From positions 1-50,179 of the forward strand of contig JAOPZF010000156.1 in the NCBI GenBank assembly GCA_025964255.1: a DNA stretch of 50,179 nucleotides. The letters are read 5' to 3'. Below, one piece after another: positions 42,013 through 50,179 of this stretch. Under the pieces are notes generated by a model. The model saw only the letters and a program-made list of their open reading frames with translations. It had not been told where the DNA came from and did not search any database. Position 1 is the first letter of the stretch; every line of letters starts with the position of its first letter. The translations under genes and the position numbers were made by a program. The stretch comes from Solirubrobacterales bacterium (lineage in GTDB: Bacteria; Actinomycetota; Thermoleophilia; Solirubrobacterales; 70-9).

Positions 42013-43278
42013 ATGAATTCGCCAGAGTTCAAGAATCCATATCGGCCGGGAGCCGGACATATGCCTCCGTATCTCGCCGGTCGTGAGGGTGAGTACGAGG
42101 AATTCGACCGTCTCCTCGGCCAAGAGGAGATCTTGGAGAATGTTGTGCTTACCGGGCTTAGGGGCGTCGGCAAGACGGTTCTGGTCGAGACCTTCAAACC
42201 TCGGGCATTGGCGGCCGGGTGGGTGTGGGCATCCGCCGACCTTTCGGAGTCGGCCAGCATCAGTGAGGCAGCACTCGCCGAACGCCTTCTCGCCGACCTT
42301 GCGCTTGTCACCTCGGCGCTGACGGTTGCGAATCCGGACCGGGAGACCGGCGTCGGCTTCGCCGCGCCGGCCGGCCCCGATCAGGTTCCGCTTTCGCACA
42401 CCGTGTTGGTCCAGGTTTATCGCGAGACTCCGGGACTGATCGCCGACAAAATCAAGGCTACGCTCGAATTCGCCTGGCGGCAGATGAAGGCTCAGGGCCA
42501 GCATCGGGTGATCTTCGCCTACGACGAGGCCCAGAATCTGTCCGATCACGCGGCCAAGGACCAATTCCCGCTGTCGGTGTTGCTCGACGTCTTCCAGTCG
42601 ATCCAGAAGAAGGGCATTCCCTTCATGCTCGTTCTCGCCGGCCTCCCGACGCTGTTCCCGAAACTGGTCGATGCCCGCACGTTCGCCGAGCGCATGTTCC
42701 GGGTCCTCACCCTCTCCAGGCTCGGGAAGGACGAGAGCGAAGAAGCAATCGTGAAGCCGATCGAGCACGCTGGATGCCCGGTTCGATTGACGCCGGAGTC
42801 GGTCGAAATCATCGTCCAGGAGTCGGCCGGCTACCCGTACTTCATCCAATTCATCTGTCGCGAGGTCTACGACATATTTATCCGGCAGCACGCCGACGAT
42901 GAGGAAAAGAGCGTTCCGGTCGAGGCGATTCAACACAAGCTTGATGCCGACTTCTTCGCCGGACGTTGGGCAAGGATCACGGACCGCCAACGAGAACTTC
43001 TCTGGGTCGTAGCCCAGTTGAAGCGGCCAGACGAAGAATTCACGATCCAAGAACTGACCGAGGAAGCACGGGAACTCCTGGTCAAGGCCTTCTCACCCAG
43101 CAATGCGAATCAGATGCTCAGCGGCCTGACCGAGCGAGGCATGATTTATAAGAACCGGTTCGGCAAGTACTCCTTTGCGGTCCCACTGCTGGGTCGTTTC
43201 ATCACTCGCACCTACTGGCCTCCCGGCGCCAAACCTGAGCTTCAGGATGCGCGCACTGAGAGCAACAGCGTCCAGTAG
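42013..43278 (+). CDS. AAA-type ATPase, single-protein accessory gene
   Basis: 421 aa. Walker A GLRGVGKT, Walker B VIFAYDEAQNL and a sensor-like segment LVLAGLPTL are clear. The C-terminal half (residues about 310-400) is a helical/winged-helix region (TDRQRELLWVVAQL ... LSGLTERGMIYKN). This is like archaeal-type Orc1/Cdc6-related or STAND-like ATPases of actinobacterial accessory DNA, not a metabolic gene. It stands alone, with less GC-rich flanks (41922-42012) than the catabolic genes, and codon use is less biased. Its role cannot be told; possibilities include defence, transcription control or DNA binding. Confidence 0.8.
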   Translation: MNSPEFKNPYRPGAGHMPPYLAGREGEYEEFDRLLGQEEILENVVLTGLRGVGKTVLVETFKPRALAAGWVWASADLSESASISEAALAERLLADLALVTSALTVANPDRETGVGFAAPAGPDQVPLSHTVLVQVYRETPGLIADKIKATLEFAWRQMKAQGQHRVIFAYDEAQNLSDHAAKDQFPLSVLLDVFQSIQKKGIPFMLVLAGLPTLFPKLVDARTFAERMFRVLTLSRLGKDESEEAIVKPIEHAGCPVRLTPESVEIIVQESAGYPYFIQFICREVYDIFIRQHADDEEKSVPVEAIQHKLDADFFAGRWARITDRQRELLWVVAQLKRPDEEFTIQELTEEARELLVKAFSPSNANQMLSGLTERGMIYKNRFGKYSFAVPLLGRFITRTYWPPGAKPELQDARTESNSVQ

Positions 43279-43369
43279 CCGCACGGCCACAGTGCCTCTG
43301 TAGCGACGAACAAAGGCCGCTCGCCGACTTCACGCACGGTCGGGGTTTCGGGTGAAAGGGTCCCAGACC

Positions 43370-44896
43370 ATGTACCGGGCATTGCAGACCGACTTCGAGA
43401 GCTTGCCGCAGCTGCTCGCGGCGCGCGCGGGCGAGATCGGCGCGGAGCGATTCGTGCGTGACGCCGAGCGCGAGTGGACCTATGGCGAGTTCCACGCACG
43501 GGTGACCGAGGTCGCGGCGGGCCTGAGAGAGCTCGGCGTCGGCCAGGGCGACGTGGTCGGCATCGTCCTCCCCAACAGCCCTCACTACCTGGAGATCTGG
43601 TGGGCGATCCTCTGGCTCGGGGCGATCTTCAACCCGGTCAACCCGGCGCTGACCGCGCGCGAGGCGGTCGGCATCCTCTCCGACTCCGAAGCGGTCGTCG
43701 CCGTCTGCACGCCGGAGGCCGCGGCGGGGCTGGCGGAGCACCGGGATGAGCTGCCGAAGCTGCGAGAGATCGTCGCCGCCGAGGGCTCCGACCCGGCGGC
43801 GCCGCTGCGCGGCCGCGGCAGCGTCGGCGACCACGCCAATGTCGGCCCCGGTGACCTCTGCGCCTTCGTCTACACCTCGGGCACCACCGGCCGGCCGAAG
43901 GGGGCGATGCTCGGCCATGGCAACTTCCTCGCCAACGCCTGGCAGCTGGGCGAGCCGCTGCCGCTCAGCCGCGGCGACACGCTCGGCATGGTACTGCCGC
44001 TCTTCCACGTCAACGCGCAGCTGGTGACGACGGTGATCCCGCTCGTGCTCGGCGCCCAGGTGGCGATGTGGGAGCGCTTCAGCGCCTCGAAATTCTGGGA
44101 GGAGGTCGCCAGGTTCGAGCCGGTCACCTTCTCCTCGGTCCCGACGATGCTGGCGGCGCTGCTGCACGCGCCCGGCGCCGACGAGGCCGAGGCGAACTCA
44201 CTGCGCTTCGTCATCTGCGGCGCGGCGCCGCTCTCGCCGGCGCTCTTCCGCCGCTTCGAGGAGAAGTTCGGGCTGAAGATCATGGAGGGCTACGGGCTCA
44301 CCGAGGGCACCTGCTGCACGACGATCAACCCCTTCACCGGCCCCCGCAAGATCGGCTCGGTCGGGCTGCCGACGCGGGCCCAGGAGGTGCGGATCATCGA
44401 CGAGGCGGGCGACCCGGTAGCCGACGGGACGGCGGGCGAAGTCTGCTTCCGCGGACCGAACATGATGCACGGCTACTACAAGCGTCCCGACGCCAACGCC
44501 GAGACGATGGTCGACGGCTGGGTCCGCACCGGCGACGTCGGCTACCGCGACGGGGACGGCTACTTCTTCCTCGTCGACCGGACCAAGGACATGATCATCC
44601 GCGGCGGCGAGAACATCTACCCGCGCGAGATCGAGGACGTGCTCCAGGAGCACGAGTCGGTCAAGGAGGCGGCGGTGGTCGGGCGCCCCGACGAGGTCCG
44701 CGGCGAGGAGGTCCACGCCGTCGTCGCGCTCGGTTCCGGCGACGACGTGGTCGTGCTCGAGCAGCACTGCCGCGAGCGCCTGGCGCCGTTCAAGGTCCCG
44801 ACGAGCTGGGAGGTGGTCGAGGAGCTGCCGAAGACCTCGACCGGGAAGATCGACAAGAAGCCGTTGCGCGAGAGACTCGCCGCGGCGTCCGGGTGA
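43370..44896 (+). CDS. AMP-dependent acyl-CoA synthetase/ligase (second copy)
   Basis: 508 aa from the ATG at 43370, with AAAGGG 9 bases upstream; an in-frame GTG at 43352 would place the site inside the gene. ANL motifs: YTSGTTGRPKGAM, YGLTEGTC, TGDVGYRDGDGYFFLVDR, IRGGENIYPREIE, and the catalytic lysine in TSTGKIDKKPL. It thioesterifies a carboxylate, with aryl- or medium-chain acid specificity unknown. First gene of a plus-strand run reaching the window edge. It differs from the ligase at 16372 throughout and is not a recent duplicate. Confidence 0.92.
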   Translation: MYRALQTDFESLPQLLAARAGEIGAERFVRDAEREWTYGEFHARVTEVAAGLRELGVGQGDVVGIVLPNSPHYLEIWWAILWLGAIFNPVNPALTAREAVGILSDSEAVVAVCTPEAAAGLAEHRDELPKLREIVAAEGSDPAAPLRGRGSVGDHANVGPGDLCAFVYTSGTTGRPKGAMLGHGNFLANAWQLGEPLPLSRGDTLGMVLPLFHVNAQLVTTVIPLVLGAQVAMWERFSASKFWEEVARFEPVTFSSVPTMLAALLHAPGADEAEANSLRFVICGAAPLSPALFRRFEEKFGLKIMEGYGLTEGTCCTTINPFTGPRKIGSVGLPTRAQEVRIIDEAGDPVADGTAGEVCFRGPNMMHGYYKRPDANAETMVDGWVRTGDVGYRDGDGYFFLVDRTKDMIIRGGENIYPREIEDVLQEHESVKEAAVVGRPDEVRGEEVHAVVALGSGDDVVVLEQHCRERLAPFKVPTSWEVVEELPKTSTGKIDKKPLRERLAAASG

Positions 44897-44908
44897 GGAG
44901 GAGGGACC

Positions 44909-45673
44909 GTGGGGATTCTCGGGGGCAAGGCGGTGATGATCACCGGCGCCGCCAGCGGCATCGGCGAGGCAACGGCGAAAGAGGCGGCGGCCGAGGGCGC
45001 GCGGCTGATGCTCTGCGACGTCGACGCCGAGAAAGGCGCTGCCGTGGCCGCCGCGATCGGCGCCGCGGCTATCTATCGCGACTGTGACGTCACCGATGAG
45101 GCGGCGGTCCAGGCGGCGGTCGGGGCGACGGTCGACGAGCTCGGCGCGATCGACGGCGCCTTCAACTGCGCCGGGATCCTCGGCGTCGTCGGCCCGATCG
45201 GCGAGCTGCCGCTCGACGGCTGGAAGCAGCTGATCGACGTCGACCTGAACGGCGTCTTCCTCTGCACCAAACATCAGGTGAACGCGATGGCCGCGCAGGG
45301 GTCGGGCTCGATCCTCAACATGGCCTCGGCCGCCGGCCTGATCGGCTGGCCCGGCGCCTCCGGTTACGTCGCCGCCAAGCACGGCGTCGTCGGGCTGACC
45401 AAGGCGGCGGCGCTCGAGTACGCCGCGGCGGGCGTCCGCGTCAACTCGATCTGCCCCTCCTACACCTTGACGCCGATGGTCGAAAAAGACCTCTTCGAGG
45501 ACACGCTCGGCAACGACGAGGAGCTGATCGCCGCGGCCCGCGCCAACCACCCGATCGGCCGCTTCGCACAGCCGCCGGAGATCGCCGCGGCGGCGGTCTG
45601 GCTGCTCTCCGACAAGGCCTCGTTCGTCACCGGGATCGCGATGCCGGTCGACGGCGGCTACACCGCGCCCTGA
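44909..45673 (+). CDS. SDR family oxidoreductase
   Basis: 254 aa, GTG start with GGAGGAGG just upstream. Motifs: TGAASGIG, NCAG in place of NNAG, serine strand NMASAAG, catalytic YVAAK, terminal VDGG. The stop is 11 bp before the histidine phosphatase ATG. Between an acyl-CoA ligase and a phosphatase, it may reduce or oxidise an alcohol of the same substrate; specificity unknown. Confidence 0.88.
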   Translation: MGILGGKAVMITGAASGIGEATAKEAAAEGARLMLCDVDAEKGAAVAAAIGAAAIYRDCDVTDEAAVQAAVGATVDELGAIDGAFNCAGILGVVGPIGELPLDGWKQLIDVDLNGVFLCTKHQVNAMAAQGSGSILNMASAAGLIGWPGASGYVAAKHGVVGLTKAAALEYAAAGVRVNSICPSYTLTPMVEKDLFEDTLGNDEELIAAARANHPIGRFAQPPEIAAAAVWLLSDKASFVTGIAMPVDGGYTAP

Positions 45674-45684
45674 GCGCCGCGCCG

Positions 45685-46374
45685 ATGGCCGACCGCGACA
45701 GCTTCGAGCAGACTCCTTACGAGCTGCCGCCGGGGGCGACCGAAATCGTGATGGTCCGGCACGGCGCCTCGTCGCCGCCGATCGAGGGCATCCCGAACCC
45801 GCTGGTCGGCGGCCACTCGAACCCGGCCTTGGCCGAGGCGGGGAAGGCGCAGGCGGAGCTGGTCGCCGAGGGGCTGCGGCACGAGCCGATCTCGGCGATC
45901 TTCGTCTCGACCCTGCGGCGGACCGCCGAAACGGCGGCGCCGCTCGCCGCCGCGACGGGGATCGAGCCGGTGGCGATCAGCGAGCTGCGCGAGGTCTTCC
46001 TCGGCGACTTCGAGGGCGGCGTCTACCGGATCAAAACCGCCGAAGGCGACCCGACGATCAAGCAAGTCTTCGAGACCGAAGCCTGGAGCGCGATCCCGAA
46101 CGCCGAGACCTTCGCGGAGTTCGGCCCGCGGATCACCGCCGGGGTCGAGGAGATGGTCCGCCAGGTCGGGCCGGACAAGGCCGCCGTCGCGGTGCTGCAC
46201 GGTGCCGTGATCGGCCAGCTCTGCCGGCAGGCGACCGACAGCCGCGCCTTCGCCTTCGTCCACGCCGACAACGGCTCGGTCTCGCGGCTTATCGTCAACC
46301 CCGACGGCCGCTGGCTCTTGCGCTCGTTCAACGACATCTCGCACCTGCGGGTGCGCGCCGGCGCGACCGGCTGA
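45685..46374 (+). CDS. Histidine phosphatase family protein (copy 2)
   Basis: 229 aa. Phosphohistidine motif VMVRHGAS, the segment LRRTAETAAPLA, VFLGDFEG, a second histidine in VLHGAVIG and the terminal SFNDISH. It resembles copy 1 at 21751 throughout, and both sit beside SDR genes. It probably dephosphorylates a small phosphate ester or acts as a mutase. It precedes a dikinase-like set two genes downstream that could produce such an ester, though the link is inference. Confidence 0.85.
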   Translation: MADRDSFEQTPYELPPGATEIVMVRHGASSPPIEGIPNPLVGGHSNPALAEAGKAQAELVAEGLRHEPISAIFVSTLRRTAETAAPLAAATGIEPVAISELREVFLGDFEGGVYRIKTAEGDPTIKQVFETEAWSAIPNAETFAEFGPRITAGVEEMVRQVGPDKAAVAVLHGAVIGQLCRQATDSRAFAFVHADNGSVSRLIVNPDGRWLLRSFNDISHLRVRAGATG

Positions 46375-46407
46375 CCCAGATAAGCGACAGCACATCAGGA
46401 GAGAGAA

Positions 46408-47139
46408 ATGCCCGCCTTCCTCGTCCATGGAAACCCCGACTCGGCGCGACTCTGGTCGCGGACGATCGCGAACCTCGGCGACTACGAGGGGGAGATCGTC
46501 GCCGCCGACCTGCCCGGCTTCGCCGCGGCCGCGCCGGCGGGGTTCGCGCAGACCAAGGAGGCCTACGTCGACTGGATCTCCGAGCAGCTGGAAGCGCTCT
46601 GCGGCGACGTCGACCTGGTCGGCCACGACTGGGGCTCGCTGCTGGTCCAGCGGGTCGCCTCGACCCGGCCCGACCTGGTGCGGAGCGTCGCCTGCGGCGG
46701 CGCCGCTGTCGACCGCGAGTATCCCTGGCACCCGCTGGCGCAGGTCTGGCAGACGCCGGGCGAGGGCGAGCGCTACATGGAGGAGGAGCTGACCGACGAG
46801 TTCGGCATCGCCCACCTGATCGAAAACGGGGTGCCGCGGGAGGACGCCGAGGCGAACATCTGGACGACCCAGCACGGCAAGCAGACGATCCTCGACCTCT
46901 ACCGCTCGGCGGTCGACATCGGCGAGGAATGGCAGCCGGACCTGGAGCGGATCGAGGTGCCGGCGATGGTGATCTGGGGTCGCACCGATCCCTACGTGCC
47001 GCTCGAGTTCGGCGAGGCGCTGGCCGTGCGGATGAAGGGCGAGCTGGTCGTGCTCGAGTGCGGCCACTGGTGGCCCTTCGAGCGGCCCGAGGAGACCGCC
47101 GCGTCGCTGCTCCGCCACTGGGACTCGGCCGCGTCCTAG
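46408..47139 (+). CDS. Alpha/beta hydrolase with aspartate nucleophile (haloalkane dehalogenase/epoxide hydrolase-like)
   Basis: 243 aa. The nucleophile elbow reads VGHDWGS, putting aspartate (D74) where esterases have serine, the mark of dehalogenases and epoxide hydrolases. The oxyanion motif LVHGNPD is at residues 5-11, the probable acid is D194 in GRTDPYVP, and the catalytic His is H220 in CGHWWPFE. It hydrolyses a carbon-halogen or epoxide bond, or less likely is a C-C hydrolase. GGAGAG lies just before the ATG. Next gene is 98 bp away after a hairpin. Confidence 0.85.
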   Translation: MPAFLVHGNPDSARLWSRTIANLGDYEGEIVAADLPGFAAAAPAGFAQTKEAYVDWISEQLEALCGDVDLVGHDWGSLLVQRVASTRPDLVRSVACGGAAVDREYPWHPLAQVWQTPGEGERYMEEELTDEFGIAHLIENGVPREDAEANIWTTQHGKQTILDLYRSAVDIGEEWQPDLERIEVPAMVIWGRTDPYVPLEFGEALAVRMKGELVVLECGHWWPFERPEETAASLLRHWDSAAS

Positions 47140-47161
47140 CCCCGCCGCCGGTCCGCGCCCG

Positions 47162-47184
47162 CCTTTGTGGGGAATCCACAAAGG
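47162..47184. terminator. Hairpin between the hydrolase and the dikinase-like operon
   Basis: Perfect 9-bp repeat CCTTTGTGG (47162-47170) and CCACAAAGG (47176-47184) with a 5-base loop, about 22 bp after the hydrolase stop and 54 bp before the 207-aa gene ATG. No T-run. It may end the hydrolase transcript and separate it from the dikinase-like genes. Confidence 0.45.
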
Positions 47185-47237
47185 GACCCCCTATCGGGTG
47201 GTGGCGAGAGCGGGGTTTGCGTGAGAGGTTTGCCCGC

Positions 47238-47861
47238 ATGTCGAGCGCTACCGACACCGAGGTGCTCGCCCTGCACGGCCTCGCGGTGAAGAAGGCGGGC
47301 AGCCCGGCCGCCGTCGCCGTCGTGGTCGGCGTCGACGAGGGGGAGATCGAGGCCTCGCTCGAGGCCGCCGTCGCCGCCGGTCGCGCGGCAGGCGCCAAAG
47401 GCACCTTCATGGTCTCCCCGGCCGGCCGCGAGTGGCTCGACGCGCAGTACCCCGAGGTCTTCGCCGACTTCCGCGCCGACCCGGCCGCGACCGAGACCTA
47501 CGAACGCTTCGAGAAGATCAATCGCGAGCTGCTCGCGCTCTTCACCGACTGGCAGATGGTCCCCGCGGTGGGCGGCGAACGCGTCCCCAACGACCACTCC
47601 GACGCCGACTACGACACCGGCGTGATCGACCGCCTCGGCGCCCAGCACGAACGCGCCGAACGGGTCCTCGACGGCTTCGCCGAGCTTGAGCCGCGGCTCG
47701 GCCTCTACAAGGAGCGCCTCGACGACGCCTACGACAAGGCGCTCGCCGGCGAAAGCGAATGGGTCTCCGGAGTCCGCATCGACAGCTACCACACCGTCTG
47801 GTTTGAGCTCCACGAGGACCTCTTGCGGATGCTCGGGAGGGAACGCGAGGAGGCACCTTGA
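47238..47861 (+). CDS. Unrecognised 207-aa protein of the dikinase-like operon
   Basis: 207 aa from the ATG at 47238; the frame is open further upstream, but that overlaps the hydrolase. The first 60 residues look like a small winged-helix or HTH-like module (LALHGLAVKKAGSPAAVAVVVG, then a helix EIEASLEAAVAAGRAAG). The rest is helical with a conserved-looking centre, ERFEKINRELLALFTDWQM and a DHSDADYD segment. I do not recognise it. Its stop overlaps the TTG of the PPDK-like gene by 4 bp, so it is a partner subunit or regulator of that protein rather than a free-standing repressor. Confidence 0.72.
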   Translation: MSSATDTEVLALHGLAVKKAGSPAAVAVVVGVDEGEIEASLEAAVAAGRAAGAKGTFMVSPAGREWLDAQYPEVFADFRADPAATETYERFEKINRELLALFTDWQMVPAVGGERVPNDHSDADYDTGVIDRLGAQHERAERVLDGFAELEPRLGLYKERLDDAYDKALAGESEWVSGVRIDSYHTVWFELHEDLLRMLGREREEAP

Positions 47862-49567
47862 CGGCGGTGGCCGACCGCGCCGTCGTGCTCGATGGCGCGA
47901 CTGTGCCCAGTCGCGAGGTGGTCGGCAACAAGGGGAGGAGCATCGCCTGGATGCTGAGCCTCGGCCTGCCGGTGCCGCCGGCATTGTGCCTGCCGATCGA
48001 GGAGTGCCGTCGCTTCCACGCCAACGGCGCCGAGCTCGAAGCGGAGTCCTGGGGCTCGGTGCTCGCCGGGGTCGCCGGGCTCGAGGAAAAGCTCGGTCGC
48101 ACCTTCGGCGGCGGCGAGCACCCGCTGCTGGTCTCGGTCCGCTCCGGCGCCGCGGTCTCGATGCCCGGGATGATGGACACGGTCCTCAACCTCGGCATCA
48201 CCGCCGAGGTCGAGGCCACCATGGGGCGCCTCTCCGGCGACGTCGACTTCGCCCGCCAGACCCACAACCGCTTCGTCCACCAGTTCGGCGAGACGGTGTT
48301 GAAGGCGGACGTCGACGAGCCCGGTCCCGACGCGACCCCGGAGGAGGTTCGCGAGGCGGTGCGCAAGGACACCGGGGAGGAGGTCCCGACCGACCCGCAC
48401 GAGCAGCTACGCGCGGTGATCAAGACCGTCTTCGGCTCCTGGTCCTCGCGCCGCGCCAAGGCCTACCGCAAGCACTGGGGGATCGCCGAGGACGGCGGCA
48501 CCGCGGTGATCGTCCAGGCGATGGTCTTCGGCAACCTCGGCGAGGACTCGGGCACCGGCGTGCTCTTCAGCCGCAACCCGCTGAGCGGCGACCCCGAGCC
48601 CTACGGCGAGTGGCTGCCGCGTGGGCAGGGCGAGGACGTCGTCTCCGGCACCCACGACCCGCTGCCGCTGGCGGCGCTGGCCGAGTCGATGCCGGTCGCC
48701 CACGAACGGCTGCTCGCCGCGGCGAAGCTGCTCGAGCGCGAGCACGGCGACATCCAGGACGTGGAGTTCACGGTCGAGCGCGGGGATCTCTGGCTATTGC
48801 AGACGCGGGCCGCGAAACGCTCGCCGCAGGCGGCCGTCCGGGCCGCCGTCGACTTGGCCCGCGAGGGCGCGATCGACCGCACCGAGGCGCTCCAGCGAGT
48901 GACGCCCGAGCAGCTGGCGACGGTGCTCGCGCCGCGCGTCTCCGCCGCCGCGGCCGCCGCGGCCGAGGTCGTCGCCAAAGGCATCGCCGCCTGCCCGGGA
49001 GTCGCGGCCGGCGTTGCCGTCGACGACTCCGACGCGGCCTGCGAGGCGGAGGTGGACGTCGTCCTCACCCGGCCGACGACCAGCCCCGAGGACGTCAGCG
49101 GGATGATCGCGGCGCGCGCCGTGGTCACCGAGCGCGGCGGCTCGACCTCGCACGCGGCGGTCGTCACCCGCGCCCTCGGGCGGCCCAGCGTGGTCGGCGT
49201 CGGCGAGGGGATGACGGCGCCCCTGATCGGCGCCGAGCTGACGGTCGACGGCTCCGCCGGGGTCGTCTACCGCGGGATCCTCGAGACCGAGGAGGTCGAC
49301 CCGGCGAGCGTGCCGGGGCTGGAGACTTTGATCGAGTGGGCTCGCGAGGCGAGCCCGGTGGAAGTCGTCTCCGACGCGGGGGAGGGGTCGATCGACCCCG
49401 ATGCCGTGGGAACGTCGGACGACGTGTCAACCCCCGAGGGAGCGCGCGCCGCGATCAAGGCCGGCACGGCGCGCGTGGGGAAGCTCGCGGGGCAGCACGA
49501 GGCGGCGCTGTTGCTCCGCTTCGCGCAGGAGAAGTCGAATCTCAAGCATGAGGAGGAGAGTTCGTGA
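47858..49567 (+). CDS. PPDK/PEP-synthase-like protein: ATP-grasp plus phosphohistidine domain, no pyruvate barrel
   Basis: 569 aa, TTG start. Residues 1-330 follow the ATP-binding part of pyruvate phosphate dikinase (VVGNKGRSIAWM, VRSGAAVSMPGMMDTVLNLG, QDVEFTVERGDLWLLQTR). Residues about 375-475 are the swivelling domain with the phosphorylated histidine (H432) in TERGGSTSHAAVV. The C-terminal TIM barrel that binds pyruvate/PEP (about 350 residues) is missing. The phosphate must therefore go to another substrate or protein, as in phenylphosphate synthase, where these parts lie on separate subunits. It overlaps the genes on both sides by 4 bp each. Confidence 0.85.
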   Translation: MTAVADRAVVLDGATVPSREVVGNKGRSIAWMLSLGLPVPPALCLPIEECRRFHANGAELEAESWGSVLAGVAGLEEKLGRTFGGGEHPLLVSVRSGAAVSMPGMMDTVLNLGITAEVEATMGRLSGDVDFARQTHNRFVHQFGETVLKADVDEPGPDATPEEVREAVRKDTGEEVPTDPHEQLRAVIKTVFGSWSSRRAKAYRKHWGIAEDGGTAVIVQAMVFGNLGEDSGTGVLFSRNPLSGDPEPYGEWLPRGQGEDVVSGTHDPLPLAALAESMPVAHERLLAAAKLLEREHGDIQDVEFTVERGDLWLLQTRAAKRSPQAAVRAAVDLAREGAIDRTEALQRVTPEQLATVLAPRVSAAAAAAAEVVAKGIAACPGVAAGVAVDDSDAACEAEVDVVLTRPTTSPEDVSGMIAARAVVTERGGSTSHAAVVTRALGRPSVVGVGEGMTAPLIGAELTVDGSAGVVYRGILETEEVDPASVPGLETLIEWAREASPVEVVSDAGEGSIDPDAVGTSDDVSTPEGARAAIKAGTARVGKLAGQHEAALLLRFAQEKSNLKHEEESS

Positions 49568-50179
49568 GTGTCACTGCACAGGGCGCCAGGCCCTACCCCG
49601 ACAAGTGGGCGCGCGAGTCGGCGACCCCGCTGGTCGAGCGGTACCACAGCGCCGTGCGAGCGCTGGCGGCGGAGAAGTTCGAGCGCAGCGGTCTGTCGTG
49701 GGAGGCGGCGGTGGAAGGGGGCGCCTTGCTGCCGACCCGGGAGGAGCTCGAGGCGATCGAGGCCGAGGTGCTGGCCGAGGGGTACCGCTTCGACGTCTCG
49801 GCGACGATCTCGCTGAAGGAGGAGCCGGGCAAATACAAACCGCTCGCCGGGATCACCGACTCCGGCGAACACGAGAACGACGAGCAGGGCCGGCCGATCG
49901 TCGGCACCGGCGACAACGTCTTCAAAGCACCCGCCGACATCACCGGCACGGCGCGCTACATCTCCGACGTCGACCGGGTGATGGAGATGCTGACCGAGGG
50001 CGTGCCGCCGAACACGGTGGCGATCATCGACGACTCGGGCGGCACGTTGACGGCGCCGATCCTCGGTGACTTCACCGCGGTGGTGTGCCTGGGCGGGACG
50101 GTGCGCTCGCACCTCGGGATCCGGACCCGCGAGTACAACGTGCCCTGCCTGATGAACGCCACGGTCGACGGGCTCGCGG
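49564..50179 (+). CDS. Second PEP-utilising/phosphohistidine-domain protein (partial, C-terminus beyond the window)
   Basis: GTG start overlapping the PPDK-like stop by 4 bp; 205 residues are visible. The N-terminal 120 residues are unfamiliar (PYPDKWARESATPLVERYH). From about 130 the sequence resembles a swivelling phosphohistidine domain: VVCLGGTVRSHLGIRTREYNVPCL with H183 at the active position. So this operon has two candidate phosphohistidine sites on two proteins. It might be the subunit that phosphorylates the final acceptor. The missing C-terminus would show whether a substrate domain exists. Confidence 0.78.
   Translation, partial: MSVTAQGARPYPDKWARESATPLVERYHSAVRALAAEKFERSGLSWEAAVEGGALLPTREELEAIEAEVLAEGYRFDVSATISLKEEPGKYKPLAGITDSGEHENDEQGRPIVGTGDNVFKAPADITGTARYISDVDRVMEMLTEGVPPNTVAIIDDSGGTLTAPILGDFTAVVCLGGTVRSHLGIRTREYNVPCLMNATVDGLA

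Noticed and set aside
1..50179. tRNA, rRNA, CRISPR array, prophage or transposon
   Set aside because: I saw no cloverleaf, regularly spaced repeats, integrase, transposase or terminal repeats. Short hairpins are all intergenic and fit terminators or local structure.

Overview
The window is high-GC DNA (G/C at most third codon positions, frequent GTG/TTG starts, dense short operons, fused Liv-type transporter). This suits a soil actinobacterium, possibly Thermoleophilia/Solirubrobacterales; the lineage is inference. I found no rRNA, tRNA, CRISPR array, transposase or integrase. Almost all genes look catabolic: CoA-ester and keto-compound metabolism, two acetoin/2-oxoacid dehydrogenase-like complexes, carboxylases, many short-chain dehydrogenases (SDRs), a solute transporter and several regulators. 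No dihydrolipoamide dehydrogenase (E3) is present.

1-19.5 kb. A partial SDR diverges from an EthD-like/acetoacetate decarboxylase-like pair. Next is a minus-strand operon SDR-enoyl-CoA hydratase-acyl-CoA dehydrogenase-TetR, divergent from E1alpha-E1beta of a 2-oxoacid/acetoin dehydrogenase. A two-gene accessory segment (small unknown protein plus 4-TM membrane protein) separates these from a minus-strand alcohol dehydrogenase-E2 operon. That operon diverges from a plus-strand operon: hydantoinase A-like, hydantoinase B-like with a Cys-rich tail, AMP-dependent acyl-CoA ligase, an unknown Cys/His protein and an SDR. Both divergent promoters carry nearly the same palindrome with an identical 12-bp right half. 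I infer one TetR regulon, probably controlled by the TetR encoded here, and compare its layout with the acetophenone pathway (alcohol to ketone to carboxylation to CoA thioester to cleavage).

19.5-31.5 kb. MaoC hydratase, two tandem duplicate SDRs and a histidine phosphatase lie on the minus strand. The plus strand carries a three-subunit biotin-dependent carboxylase (BCCP, biotin carboxylase, an unusual carboxyltransferase lacking the usual carboxylated lysine), a DUF3237 protein, and a branched-chain amino acid-type ABC importer: lipoprotein, strong terminator, LivH-LivM-LivG fusion, LivF.

31.5-41.9 kb. A structured 523-bp gap with hairpins is followed by a second acetoacetate decarboxylase paralogue with its GntR/FCD regulator, a second E1alpha/E1beta pair divergent from a second E2, an SDR, an M20 hydrolase, a GAF-PucR activator and a degenerate thiolase-like protein.

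41.9-50.2 kb. An isolated AAA-type ATPase in less GC-rich surroundings precedes a plus-strand run: AMP-ligase, SDR, histidine phosphatase, Asp-nucleophile alpha/beta hydrolase, then a probable split dikinase. The dikinase set is a 207-aa unknown, a PPDK-like ATP-grasp/phosphohistidine protein without the pyruvate barrel, and a second phosphohistidine-domain protein running off the edge. It recalls phenylphosphate synthase.

The best candidates for something new are the shared-operator regulon with the HyuB-zinc fusion, the lysine-less carboxyltransferase, and the split dikinase.
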